64,000 nucleotides of DNA from Pseudalgibacter ostreae (GTDB lineage Bacteria; Bacteroidota; Bacteroidia; Flavobacteriales; Flavobacteriaceae). Shown piece after piece: positions 8,778-17,418 of this stretch (position 1 is its first letter; each line of letters begins with the position of its first letter). The stretch is taken from NCBI RefSeq assembly GCF_042427585.1, contig NZ_JBHMFC010000074.1:1-64000 (forward strand). Reading direction: 5' to 3'. The notes under the pieces were generated by a model. It ran no database searches, was not told the DNA's origin, and worked only from the letters and a program-made list of their open reading frames with translations. The position numbers and the translations under genes were made by a program.

Positions 8778-10742
8778 CTATTTAGACCATACTTTAATTT
8801 TATTCTCACCTATTTTTAAATTTTGAAAAGGGCCAACCCTAGGCGTTTCTGTATCTCTTTTATTTCCAAAAAAATCTTCATTTAACTCTATTGGCGATCC
8901 GTCTGCATTTTCAAATGGTGTTTCAGATTGTATAGCCATACCCATTAATGGCGTATCTACAATCTGTGTTCTTACATTCTGAAAACTCTCATCTACCGTG
9001 ATATTTAGATAGTAACCATCGGTTTCTTCTATTAGTGAAATATTAGGATTTAAAGTTCTGTTTTCAATCGCATTCGATTCGATATTGGACGGTAATGCTT
9101 CATTTAAATAGAGATTTGCATCAATATGCATAGGAAACTTCTGCTTATTAATTTTGTTCAAATTCCCAGAGTATTTCTCTTCATTTTCGATGGTAGGAAA
9201 ATCAGAATAGGCATCCAACCCGCTGTATTGTCCTTTATCTAAAGCCCCTTTAAAAGCAAAAATATTGTTATAGAAACGATCGTCTCCAAGGATAATCGTC
9301 ATTAAACCCATAACTTGCGTAGAATGTGGAAAATGATAATGTGTAAAACGGTTGCCCGCCTCACGAGTTTGAATTTTTCCGGCCATTAAATTATTCACAA
9401 TAGCCGAGCCTTGAGACGCATTTAACAAGGATAAGTCTGATAACAAAACATTGTTATCTATAATCATTGGTCCATGATTAACCTCTATAAACAGATCCTC
9501 GCTATTAGAATTGTTATATAATAAATTTCCAGTTACACGAGCCCCTTGCGCTTGCCAATCTAACCAAATCCCTCTAAAATTATCGTGAATAAAATTATTT
9601 TTAATCACTACATCTATAGCCGCATGAAGCTTTATCCCTCCTACTTCCCAGCCTCCAAATTGACGCTTTACATTTATATTATAAATTTCATTATTACTTA
9701 TTTCGCTAAATACACATCCCATGTGACCAATGATACCGCCTTGCTCACAATCTTTAATAATATTGTTTCTTATAATATGCGAACCCACCATCTCTTTAGA
9801 CCAGCCAAGTTGCAACGCTTTAAACACCACTTCTCGCTCTCTTTGCGTTCCGTGTTTTTGTTTGTTTATAGTCCATAAATTATGACCAGAAGCCCGCTCT
9901 TTTCCTATTACGATTCCTGAGCATTTAGAATCTGATATCACATTATTCTCAATAATCCAACCTTTACTCCAATTCGGACCAATTAAACCTTCTTGTTCTG
10001 CTGTTGGTGGTGCCCATTGTGTAGCCGCTTGACTTAGATGAAACCCACGAACTGTGATGTAGCTTATCCCTGTTTTTTTAGGAAAAAAAACTGTTGGCCT
10101 TACATTTATTTCCACCAATTCCTTATTCGGGTTTAGGCCATTAAAATTAGCATAAATAGTAGTGGTTTCTGAAGTACTTTCGGTATACCATTTGTATTTA
10201 GAGCCTTCAACATCTTTAGCTCCTTTTAAAGGTGTTTCTTCAAATACTTTAGACAAGCTATCAATCTCATAAAGGGATTTTCCGTTTATATACACCTCAC
10301 CTAAATGATGCTCTCTACCGTTTTTTTGATTTAACCAATCGCCATTTAAAAGTTCCTGATACGGATTAAAATCTCCAAACATGGCATTGTTTAAAACCAC
10401 TTTCCATACAGACCCCTTATGCTTTTTCCATGATTTAATTTCCTCTGACCCTTTTATCCAAACCTCTTCATTTTCGGCAGCTTGATATACAATTCTATGG
10501 ATGTTATTATACCCACCGTTCGATGGGTTTACCCATTCTCTATACACGCCTTCGTGAACCGTAATCACATCTCCTGGCAATGCGATTTTCGCAGCTTTAG
10601 AAATGGTTTTAAAAGGTGCTTCTTTAGTCCCTTCGTTAAAATCGCTCCCTGCTTTAGAAACATGATACTCTTTAGCATGAACTGCCCATGACAACAAAAA
10701 AACCAATACTATTCCCCAACTTTTAATTAAACTCATCGTCAT
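8778..10742 (-). CDS. GH120 family beta-xylosidase
   Basis: 654 residues: signal peptide, then a right-handed beta-helix with an inserted beta-sandwich. The sequence follows the GH120 beta-xylosidase of Thermoanaerobacterium (XylC) closely from memory, including the entry YHVSKAGSD, the HEGVYREWVNP block, TQWAPPTAEQ-GLIGPNWSKGW, and the catalytic region. The XylC nucleophile/acid pair (an Asp in WLDW and a Glu in FVEV) corresponds here to D395 in IWLDWQAQG and E420 in LFIEVNHG. It should cleave xylose from the non-reducing end of xylo-oligosaccharides. Together with GH39 (15741-17378) and GH43 (17419-18780) it strongly suggests xylose in the target glycan. Confidence 0.85.
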   Translation of the reverse strand: MTMSLIKSWGIVLVFLLSWAVHAKEYHVSKAGSDFNEGTKEAPFKTISKAAKIALPGDVITVHEGVYREWVNPSNGGYNNIHRIVYQAAENEEVWIKGSEEIKSWKKHKGSVWKVVLNNAMFGDFNPYQELLNGDWLNQKNGREHHLGEVYINGKSLYEIDSLSKVFEETPLKGAKDVEGSKYKWYTESTSETTTIYANFNGLNPNKELVEINVRPTVFFPKKTGISYITVRGFHLSQAATQWAPPTAEQEGLIGPNWSKGWIIENNVISDSKCSGIVIGKERASGHNLWTINKQKHGTQREREVVFKALQLGWSKEMVGSHIIRNNIIKDCEQGGIIGHMGCVFSEISNNEIYNINVKRQFGGWEVGGIKLHAAIDVVIKNNFIHDNFRGIWLDWQAQGARVTGNLLYNNSNSEDLFIEVNHGPMIIDNNVLLSDLSLLNASQGSAIVNNLMAGKIQTREAGNRFTHYHFPHSTQVMGLMTIILGDDRFYNNIFAFKGALDKGQYSGLDAYSDFPTIENEEKYSGNLNKINKQKFPMHIDANLYLNEALPSNIESNAIENRTLNPNISLIEETDGYYLNITVDESFQNVRTQIVDTPLMGMAIQSETPFENADGSPIELNEDFFGNKRDTETPRVGPFQNLKIGENKIKVWSK

Positions 10743-10759
10743 CTTATTTTAATCTTTAA

Positions 10760-12583
10760 TTATATTTTTTCAACCGTTACATAATATGCTCCCAGCACTT
10801 CTTTTGTATCTAAAGTAAACCAGGTTTGGAGTTTGGTTTCTCCCTTTTCAAGCGCTACAGTAAATTCTACAAATTCTTTATTAGGATCGACAACTTGAGA
10901 TAATTCGATATCTTGAATACTGATTTTAGCCTCTTTAATATGCAGTACTTGACCAACTTTACTTGCCCGTACACTGGTTCCTGGAATTGCAGGCCGTATG
11001 GGGGCTTCCGCATTTAAGGCGAAACCAGTTTCTTCTGGCCAGCGACGAAGTTTTAAATTATACGTGCCACTTTCGTTCACCCTTAATAACCAGTAGCCAT
11101 TATCGATATAGCCTGACCGTATATGCCTTTGGTGCCATGGACTTGCCACTGCGTTGGTATGCCAATCATGGCTATATAGTGTTAATGGATTTTCTGCTGT
11201 ATGCCCAATAATTATATAAGGTTGGTCTTTATAACTTGGGGCTATTTCATCCCACCACGCATCGTATTCTTTTTTCAACTCCACCATTTTATCAGGATGT
11301 TGTTCTGCAATGTTAGTTCGTTGTTCGGGATCCGTATTCAAATCGTAGAGTTCTTCACCGTTTATAAGTCTCCAATTGGCTTTCATTAATGCCGTTCTTC
11401 TCCACGGCTCAGGAACTTCGATGCGCTGAGAATTCACAACAATCATTCTCTCTTTAAACGCTTCATTATCTCCATTCATTAAAGGAACTAAGCTTCTCCC
11501 ATCAAAATTTAAGTCTTCTTTAATTTCTAAATCACATAACTCTACTAGGGTTGGTAAAACATCATAATGCGCCGTTAGTTCGTTTATGTCTTTGCCAACA
11601 GAAATACCACCATCTTTCCAATGCACAAATAGAGGAACGCGATGTCCGCCTTCATACATGCTGGCTTTTATACCTCGCATTCCAGCATTATAGCCTTTAG
11701 CTATAAAACCATCCAGCCTGTCGCCCCCTTTTTCAATTTGTGCTCCTGCAGAGGTTCCATTATCTGTAGTAAAAATCAAAATGGTGTTGTCCATAAGGTC
11801 CATGGATTTTAAATACGATACCAGTTTACCAATATTTTCGTCTACATTGGCTATTAACCCATAAAATGCTGCATTAGGAACATCCTCATTGTCCTTATAG
11901 GGATTTGAATATTTATCATCAACAAAGTATGGCGTATGCGCTGCATTAGTTGATAAATAACAAAAGAAAGGTTTGTCTTTATTTGTATTGATATATTTTT
12001 TAGCATTCTCGAACCAGACATCTGTACAAAAGCCTTCATACTGTTTTAAGGTACCGTTATGCCAATAAGTATCATCAAAATAATCGTTATCCCAGTAATC
12101 CGTGGTTTGCTCAATACCACCACCGCCATGAACTAAAACCTCATCAAAACCTTTATCTCCTGGTCGGAAGGGATAATTATCGCCTAAGTGCCATTTACCA
12201 AAAATCCCTGTGGCATAACCATTATCCTTAAAAACATGAGCCATAGTGGTTTCTCGTTCTAAAATTAAGGAACGCCCGTTTACCGTGTGCCAAACCCCTG
12301 TTCTATTTGGGTGATGCCCAGTCATTAAAGCTGCTCTTGTGGGAGCACAAGTAGGAGCAACATGAAATTGTGTAAACCTAGTACTTGAATCATGAAGCGC
12401 ATCGATATTTGGTGTTTTGATGTGCTGATTCCCTAAAGCCGCAATGTCACCATAGCCTTGATCATCAACCATAATGAGTATAACATTGGGTTTTTCTTTT
12501 TTCGTTTCACTTTTTTTTTCTTCCAATTTACAGGACACAAAAGCAAAAAAGCAGAATAATAAGATAAAATTTGAGACCTTCAT
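10760..12583 (-). CDS. Sulfatase lipoprotein with C-terminal beta domain
   Basis: Family S1 sulfatase with activation motif CAPTR (Cys ~79; Thr in place of the usual Ser, which the family tolerates), MVDDQGYGD metal block and TTDNGTSAG block. A lipobox (AFVSC) indicates a lipoprotein. The ATG at 12583 is chosen because it starts the signal peptide; an upstream in-frame ATG at 12634 adds 17 hydrophilic residues. After the sulfatase domain an extra ~150-residue beta-rich tail follows, also present in the paralogue at 34225-36033, with which it shares long stretches (WHTVNG/WHTIGG, GGGG-x-QTxDYWxNDYFDDTY). It is the first gene of the leftmost transcription unit, ~120 bases below a 21-bp-period operator. 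Confidence 0.88.
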   Translation of the reverse strand: MKVSNFILLFCFFAFVSCKLEEKKSETKKEKPNVILIMVDDQGYGDIAALGNQHIKTPNIDALHDSSTRFTQFHVAPTCAPTRAALMTGHHPNRTGVWHTVNGRSLILERETTMAHVFKDNGYATGIFGKWHLGDNYPFRPGDKGFDEVLVHGGGGIEQTTDYWDNDYFDDTYWHNGTLKQYEGFCTDVWFENAKKYINTNKDKPFFCYLSTNAAHTPYFVDDKYSNPYKDNEDVPNAAFYGLIANVDENIGKLVSYLKSMDLMDNTILIFTTDNGTSAGAQIEKGGDRLDGFIAKGYNAGMRGIKASMYEGGHRVPLFVHWKDGGISVGKDINELTAHYDVLPTLVELCDLEIKEDLNFDGRSLVPLMNGDNEAFKERMIVVNSQRIEVPEPWRRTALMKANWRLINGEELYDLNTDPEQRTNIAEQHPDKMVELKKEYDAWWDEIAPSYKDQPYIIIGHTAENPLTLYSHDWHTNAVASPWHQRHIRSGYIDNGYWLLRVNESGTYNLKLRRWPEETGFALNAEAPIRPAIPGTSVRASKVGQVLHIKEAKISIQDIELSQVVDPNKEFVEFTVALEKGETKLQTWFTLDTKEVLGAYYVTVEKI

Positions 12584-12702
12584 TTTTATTAAAGATGAAA
12601 GAGTTTGATTTTTTTTATTAAAACTGAATTCCATAGTAACTATTAATATTAAAAAAGTATATTTTATGACTTACGAAACTAATTTATTTAAGAATATTGG
12701 AG

Positions 12703-12732
12703 TATAACTTATAGCTCATATGGTATAAACTA
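12703..12732 (-). promoter_or_regulatory. Operator candidate: direct repeat with 21-bp period
   Basis: Two half-sites, TATAACTTA at 12703 and TATAAACTA at 12724, start exactly 21 bases apart in the same orientation. The same arrangement is found upstream of other genes in this locus. It lies ~120 bases before the sulfatase start at 12583. An AraC-type (hybrid two-component) regulator is the natural candidate, by analogy with its direct-repeat sites. Confidence 0.6.
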
Positions 12733-12872
12733 TTGACTTTTCTAATAAAACTAAGCGAAGAACGACACCAATAACCAGTTAAAGCAAGCTATAAAGGTTT
12801 TTATATAAAACGCTTATTACAGCATATTAAAATGATTTGTGCTAGAGGTATTCCTTGTTGTTTATACCATAT
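12718..12872. repeat. 155-bp interval bounded by 13-bp inverted repeats
   Basis: The sequence ATATGGTATAAAC at 12718-12730 recurs as its exact reverse complement at 12860-12872. The left arm overlaps the second operator half-site. It may be a second, inverted regulator half-site or a degenerate miniature element; no target-site duplication is evident. Confidence 0.5.
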
Positions 12873-12988
12873 AAAAAAAATTTGCCGTCGCCATCTAGAA
12901 ACGACTCCCATATGGAACTTATATCAACTTCAAAGTTGTCCTCAATTTTTTTTGTAATATATCTAGATAAAGCTAAATGTTTCAGTAT
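12842..12988 (-). pseudogene. Short coding-like remnant, no start codon
   Basis: A 48-codon open stretch between stops, without an ATG/GTG/TTG at its beginning, reads like real protein (for example IEDNFEVDISSIWESF followed by LDGDGKFFLYGI). No family is recognised. It may be the tail of a gene deleted during rearrangement of the PUL, or chance. Confidence 0.25.
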
Positions 12989-13043
12989 TTAAGAGCTTTA
13001 CTTTGTAAAAATAAGCCTACAAGTTAAATTACATAAAAAACAT

Positions 13044-13075
13044 GGCATAACTTAAAAGTGAATTAAAGTTATGCC
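13044..13075 (-). terminator. Rho-independent terminator
   Basis: A perfect 10-bp stem (GGCATAACTT at 13044-13053 with AAGTTATGCC at 13066-13075) lies 18 bases beyond the stop of the beta-helix gene ending at 13094. On the minus strand a T6 run follows shortly after, as for an intrinsic terminator. Confidence 0.75.
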
Positions 13076-13093
13076 GTATTTAAGATAATAAAG

Positions 13094-15157
13094 CTAAATT
13101 TTAACTACTTTTTTAGTAATTGTTTTTAAGCCATCATTAATTATTAAAACATAAACCCCTTTTTCAAGATGAGACACATTAAGCGACAGGCTATTATTAT
13201 GTATGGGACTTACTTCCATTACTTTCTGACCTTTTATATTATATAAAGCAACCTTAACATCGCTACTGTTTAAATTTTCATTTGGTAATAAAAGAGTAAG
13301 CTCTTTAGCAACTGGATTAGGAAATACCCGTATACTTTTATCGATTAAAACCGGCTCTTTTTTAGATAATAATGGTGATGTAAAACTAAACCAATTCACA
13401 TTAAATATAGACCCTGCTCTTGAGCTTTTAAATACAAAATAAACATCATGAACACCTTCTATTCCATTTTGGATAGTTATAGAATCTGTGCCCCAATTTT
13501 GCCAGCCCCCTCTATTCGTTACGGGTATGCTCGCTATTAATGTGCCTGTTAAATTACCCAATCGCACTTCAATATATCCCCCATCATACTTACTAGCGGT
13601 TCTAGCATGTATAGATTGCATACCTGTAACATCAATACCATTAAATTTCACCCAATTATCATTTTCAATATAACCTATATTGGAACCGCCCTCTGAGCTC
13701 GTTTCTGTTTGAACGCCCAACATGCTATCGTAGCACTCTGCCTCCATTAGTGCAGCTGTTTTTGGGCATGAATTATCAATATCTTCACAATTATCAAAAG
13801 TTAATATTACGTTGTTCGTTCCATGATCTGTTACGGTACCTCCTCCACAACTTTTTATGGTATTACCACTTGTTGAGGATTCCAAAACAATATCATATTC
13901 TGTTTCATTAGTAATAGTAGAATTATTTCCCGATACAACGATGGCACGTGTTTCACTTGTATCTAAAGGGCCGTCTGTACGATGAAAGACGATATTATGG
14001 CCATTCCCTTGAACATCAGCCAAATTATGCGGCCCTATCGCATTAGGCGAGGGGATAATTGTCATTTCAATATTTTGATTAGAACGATTTAAACGGAAAT
14101 CGCTTAAAGGAGCAAAAGAAAAGTTTCCACTTGACCCCGCAATTGTACCACCAGAAGGCAAGTTAAAGTTCGTATCACCACAATCTATGGCTTTACTATT
14201 GATTACTGTAGCACTAGATGCCAAATAAAGACGAATACCGCCTCGCATTTGTTTTACTGTACAGTTTTCTACAGTAACACTTCCTGTATTATTATATGAG
14301 CGAATTCCATCTTCAGAAAGCGGATACATAACATCATATGGGATAGGATAGGATTCTACAAAAGGAAGTGTTCTATAATCTTCTCCAGAAGGAAAGGTAT
14401 AATTTGTTAAATAAGGCAGATCATAAGTTTCCGTATCATTATACATGTCGTCACTAAGGCGCATACGACCTTCTACATAACAGTTTTTAATTATCGTTTC
14501 TGTAGCGCCATTTTGCATAAAAATACCATGACCAAAAGCATAATGATACATGGTAACACTATCCAACGTATTTCCAACACCACCACCATCTACTCCAGTA
14601 ATAAGAATTCCACAACGCTTATTTAACCCAAAAGTATTTGTAGAACCTATTCCATATTGGCTTCCATAACCATAGGGAAAAGACCCTTTAACAATCATTT
14701 CAAGACCATCTACCAGGTTTCCATTTCCAGTAATAGACATCACAGGATCTCCTTTTAACCCATATGCTAAATGGGCTCTATCATTATTATAAGCACTAAA
14801 ATCGGTAACCTCTTCTAAACCGCTTTGATAATAGTCTTCAATTGCTCCATTACGAAGTTCATTATTATCTCCAGAAATAACAAAATAAACTTCACGAATA
14901 GAGCCTACTAGGGTTTTAATACGCACTCCCGTCATATCAATTATATTATTGGAGCCCGAGCAAGTAATCACTCTTGAACCACTAGGCAAGTCTTCGAGAT
15001 TATAGTTGCCGGCTGTAAAGACAATGTTTTGATTACTGTTTTGAACAGCCGTACGAAACTCTGCCAAAGAACCAACAACGGTTTGTGCCTTAATATGTTG
15101 AAAAACAAATAGCACAGACACTATAAAAAATATTCTAAATAAATAAAGTTGTTTCAT
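13094..15157 (-). CDS. T9SS-secreted beta-helix family protein with CBM6-like domain (family copy 1)
   Basis: 687 residues: signal peptide (1-24), right-handed beta-helix (~25-455), CBM6-like carbohydrate-binding module (~468-605; MEAECYDS start, GYIENDNWVKF) and a type IX secretion sorting tail (~615-687; VFPNPVAKELTL start, GVYVLIIND, TKKVVKI end). The helix carries the hallmarks of a nine-member family of this locus: GSFPYGYG (158-165), FGHGIFMQ (208-215), VEGRMR-x-SDD (228-237), SEDGIRSY (281-288) and MRGGIR (304-309). It should be exported to the surface or medium. It forms its own transcription unit between two terminators and is closest to the copy at 44150-45541. The enzymatic activity is unknown; a lyase or hydrolase acting first on the polymer is plausible. 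Confidence 0.75.
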   Translation of the reverse strand: MKQLYLFRIFFIVSVLFVFQHIKAQTVVGSLAEFRTAVQNSNQNIVFTAGNYNLEDLPSGSRVITCSGSNNIIDMTGVRIKTLVGSIREVYFVISGDNNELRNGAIEDYYQSGLEEVTDFSAYNNDRAHLAYGLKGDPVMSITGNGNLVDGLEMIVKGSFPYGYGSQYGIGSTNTFGLNKRCGILITGVDGGGVGNTLDSVTMYHYAFGHGIFMQNGATETIIKNCYVEGRMRLSDDMYNDTETYDLPYLTNYTFPSGEDYRTLPFVESYPIPYDVMYPLSEDGIRSYNNTGSVTVENCTVKQMRGGIRLYLASSATVINSKAIDCGDTNFNLPSGGTIAGSSGNFSFAPLSDFRLNRSNQNIEMTIIPSPNAIGPHNLADVQGNGHNIVFHRTDGPLDTSETRAIVVSGNNSTITNETEYDIVLESSTSGNTIKSCGGGTVTDHGTNNVILTFDNCEDIDNSCPKTAALMEAECYDSMLGVQTETSSEGGSNIGYIENDNWVKFNGIDVTGMQSIHARTASKYDGGYIEVRLGNLTGTLIASIPVTNRGGWQNWGTDSITIQNGIEGVHDVYFVFKSSRAGSIFNVNWFSFTSPLLSKKEPVLIDKSIRVFPNPVAKELTLLLPNENLNSSDVKVALYNIKGQKVMEVSPIHNNSLSLNVSHLEKGVYVLIINDGLKTITKKVVKI

Positions 15158-15184
15158 AATTAGTTGTGTTTTGATTATTAGGTT

Positions 15185-15214
15185 AATACAATATGATCCA
15201 CAAACTATAACTAA
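15185..15214 (-). promoter_or_regulatory. Second, closer operator-like direct repeat upstream of copy 1
   Basis: AATACAATA at 15185 and TATAACTAA at 15206 are 21 bases apart, with the shared spacer core TGATCCA also seen at 25441. It lies only 28 bases before the ATG, unusually close for an activator site, so it is less certain than the others. Confidence 0.4.
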
Positions 15215-15363
15215 CTTTAATTTAAAACCTTACAAGCATTAACTTTTAAAATTATATCTGTAAAATTATAAACTCCATTTGCATCCTTATTAGGAGTAAA
15301 TTTTTTGAACAGGCGCATTTAACGGTTCCTTCTGGTGAAAGAAGCTAAAACTTAAGATTAACG

Positions 15364-15504
15364 CTACTTAACGAACAAGCTTACAGCGCCATCTTGATTA
15401 ACACTTGAAAGCCCTTGCGTTTTAGAGCTTATAACAATCCAATTATCAATATTATCGAATACTCCTGTAAATAAAAAACATCTCTTTACAAATAGACATA
15501 TTTT
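15364..15504 (-). pseudogene. Coding-like remnant ending in TAG
   Basis: An open stretch of 46 codons, without a convincing start, ends FDNIDNWIVISSKT and then SSVNQDGAVSLFVK before a TAG at 15364-15366. It reads like a protein C-terminus. No family is recognised. It may be the tail of a deleted gene. Confidence 0.25.
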
Positions 15505-15573
15505 TTATTTTTTTACAACTTTTTAGTTAGTTATAGTTGTTCAATAAAATTAACTATTACAAAATCAAATCAT

Positions 15574-15603
15574 TATAAATTATGAATCCATATGGTTAAC
15601 TTA
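15574..15603 (-). promoter_or_regulatory. Operator candidate: direct repeat with 21-bp period
   Basis: TATAAATTA at 15574 followed by TGAATCCATATG and GTTAACTTA at 15595. The spacing and spacer resemble the sites at 20236 and 25432. It lies ~417 bases before the next intact gene (start 15157), with a gene remnant in between. Confidence 0.5.
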
Positions 15604-15661
15604 AAACCCATTTACACCTTCATAATCTGGTTTAGTACCATTCCACACTAAAGATTACAAA

Positions 15662-15697
15662 ACAAAACAGGCGGTCTTTTTAGACCACCTGTTTTGT
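15662..15697 (-). terminator. Strong hairpin terminator after GH39
   Basis: A 16-bp stem with a single G-T position pairs 15662-15677 (ACAAAACAGGCGGTCT) with 15682-15697 around a four-T loop. The 3' arm on the minus strand ends in a T-rich TTTTGTTTTG. It lies 43 bases beyond the GH39 stop at 15741. Confidence 0.8.
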
Positions 15698-15740
15698 AAT
15701 TCTTAAAAATTTAAATTTAAAATGACGTTTGAAACAAGAA

Positions 15741-17378
15741 TCAATTTACTTGCTCTATAAGCACCAAGCTCCAAGGAGCCAATTCGCGTTTAATTTTAAC
15801 CTCTCCTTTTTTATTGGCCGTAAACAACTCCGTCTTTAAATTCTCTGCATATTGCTTCATTACTTTTATCTGCTCTCGTGTAGGAGGCTCTGGTTTCCCC
15901 ATAGACTCCCAATAATTAAAAATGTTTCCACTTTCGGAGTCTAGCACTTCTACTTTAAACATCACTCCTGGCTTTAAATCTGAAATGGTAAAATCTAATT
16001 TACGACTTTCGGCTTTTTCGTATTTATCTATTTTCTTAATACTTGAGGGCACAGCTTTATAATGATCTTCAGGGTAATTATAAGCCAAAGCCACTACTTT
16101 ACCATCACCTGATTTCTTACTTACAAACAAATAATCATTTTTATAAAGCTCTTGATCCCCTAACTGATGTAACATCCGGTATGCATGATAGGATGGTTTA
16201 ACTAAACCTTGATAATTTATCATTCCAAAACCACCATGAAAGATACTCTCGCCCCCTCCTTTTTCTTCAAAAATATCTGTAAACGTCCAGAATGCTAAAG
16301 AGTTGGTGAGTCCAATACAATCTAAATTCACTTTAGCAATGTACGCTGCCGGAGGCAAGAAGTCGTGCATAGCATCTCTACTATTTGGGCTGGTGTTCCA
16401 CTCTGTTAAATGAATCTCTGCATTTGGATAGGCACTTTTCTTTACCACGTTGTTAAGCCACTCGATATCTGTTTTTGTAGAATTCACATTACGAGAAAAA
16501 TCTTTTCCTTTACCTGTTGTTGGGTTAAAGGGATAATCGGTTGGGTATGGGTGTGTAGATACAAAATCTACAGGAAGGTTTTCCTTCTCGCAGTAGCTTA
16601 AAAAATCTTCTATCCAAGCCCCTTTCCATTCTAAATCGTTAATGTTTTCTGCAGTAAATGTTATAAGGTCCCCACTTCTACTTTCTACTTCCCCATCGTA
16701 ACGACCATCTGCAACAAAATTACTACTGGAAGGCCCTCCTACTTTTAAGCGATTATCGACAGCCCTTACAGCCAAAACCGATTGCTTATACAACTCAAAA
16801 TATTGTGATTTCGTGCCATCAAAAAACCCATAATGCAGGTTAGGTTCATTCCAAACTTCAAAATACCATGTAAGAACCTCATCAATACCATAACGATCCA
16901 CACAATGCTGAGTAAAAGCTTTAACGAGATTATGCCACTCACCAAATTTAGAATCGTCTGGTGTGATATTGGCTTTCCACCAAAACTGTGTTTTACTATC
17001 TTCGGCAGCTAAGGCTGTTGGGAAAAAGGCCAGTTCAACAAAAGGCTTTACATTAAGATCCAACATTCTATCAAACAAATCATCTATATATTGCCAATTG
17101 TACGAGTATTTTCCATCCTTTACAAATACAGGAAACATATCGTCATGGAATATACCATGAAATCTTACATACTCAAATCCGCAATTCTCTTGCACCATTT
17201 CTAGCTGCTCTAACCACCCAGCACGCAAGCCCTCATTAGCACGTCCTGCGCCGACACTTTTGCTCCAAAAGTGTTCGAATTTATCGCCAGTAGCAGATGC
17301 TTTAACATGCACTTGTTTTTGTGCGAAACCAAGTTGAACCATTAAGGTTAAAACCCCTGTTATAAGTATTTTTCTCAT
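15741..17378 (-). CDS. GH39 family glycosidase, probable beta-xylosidase
   Basis: 545 residues from the ATG at 17378, chosen because it opens the signal peptide MRKILITGVLTLMVQLGFAQ; an upstream in-frame start at 17435 would overlap the GH43 stop. The TIM barrel carries the clan GH-A acid/base in FEVWNEPNL (E178) and the nucleophile in HLTEWNTSP (E326), with the GH39 entry RFHGIFHDDM. GH39 enzymes are retaining beta-xylosidases or iduronidases; sugar specificity cannot be fixed here, but pairing with GH43 and GH120 favours xylose. It is the last gene of the unit starting at 20165 and is followed by a strong terminator. Confidence 0.87.
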   Translation of the reverse strand: MRKILITGVLTLMVQLGFAQKQVHVKASATGDKFEHFWSKSVGAGRANEGLRAGWLEQLEMVQENCGFEYVRFHGIFHDDMFPVFVKDGKYSYNWQYIDDLFDRMLDLNVKPFVELAFFPTALAAEDSKTQFWWKANITPDDSKFGEWHNLVKAFTQHCVDRYGIDEVLTWYFEVWNEPNLHYGFFDGTKSQYFELYKQSVLAVRAVDNRLKVGGPSSSNFVADGRYDGEVESRSGDLITFTAENINDLEWKGAWIEDFLSYCEKENLPVDFVSTHPYPTDYPFNPTTGKGKDFSRNVNSTKTDIEWLNNVVKKSAYPNAEIHLTEWNTSPNSRDAMHDFLPPAAYIAKVNLDCIGLTNSLAFWTFTDIFEEKGGGESIFHGGFGMINYQGLVKPSYHAYRMLHQLGDQELYKNDYLFVSKKSGDGKVVALAYNYPEDHYKAVPSSIKKIDKYEKAESRKLDFTISDLKPGVMFKVEVLDSESGNIFNYWESMGKPEPPTREQIKVMKQYAENLKTELFTANKKGEVKIKRELAPWSLVLIEQVN

Positions 17379-17418
17379 GTCTATATTACGTTTTAATAAT
17401 TGTAGCGGTATAAAAGGT

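Larger units (their letters stand above)
12584..13093. other. Intergenic region between two transcription units
   Basis: About 510 bases without an intact gene. It holds a terminator hairpin for the gene at 13094-15157, a direct-repeat operator candidate (12703-12732), a pair of 13-bp inverted repeats (12718-12730 and 12860-12872) and a short coding-like remnant (12842-12988). A clear Bacteroidota promoter (TAnnTTTG) could not be placed with confidence. Confidence 0.7.
15158..15740. other. Intergenic region with two operator candidates and a gene remnant
   Basis: About 580 bases. It contains a strong terminator for GH39 (15662-15697), operator candidates at 15574-15603 and 15185-15214, and a coding-like remnant at 15364-15504 between them. 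This arrangement would fit a former gene behind the first operator that has been largely deleted. Confidence 0.6.

Noticed and set aside
13094..15157. PL6 (chondroitinase B/alginate lyase) assignment of the beta-helix family
   Set aside because: Blocks remembered from PL6 enzymes (the catalytic Lys/Arg regions and surrounding coils) are not found; the resemblance is limited to the general fold.
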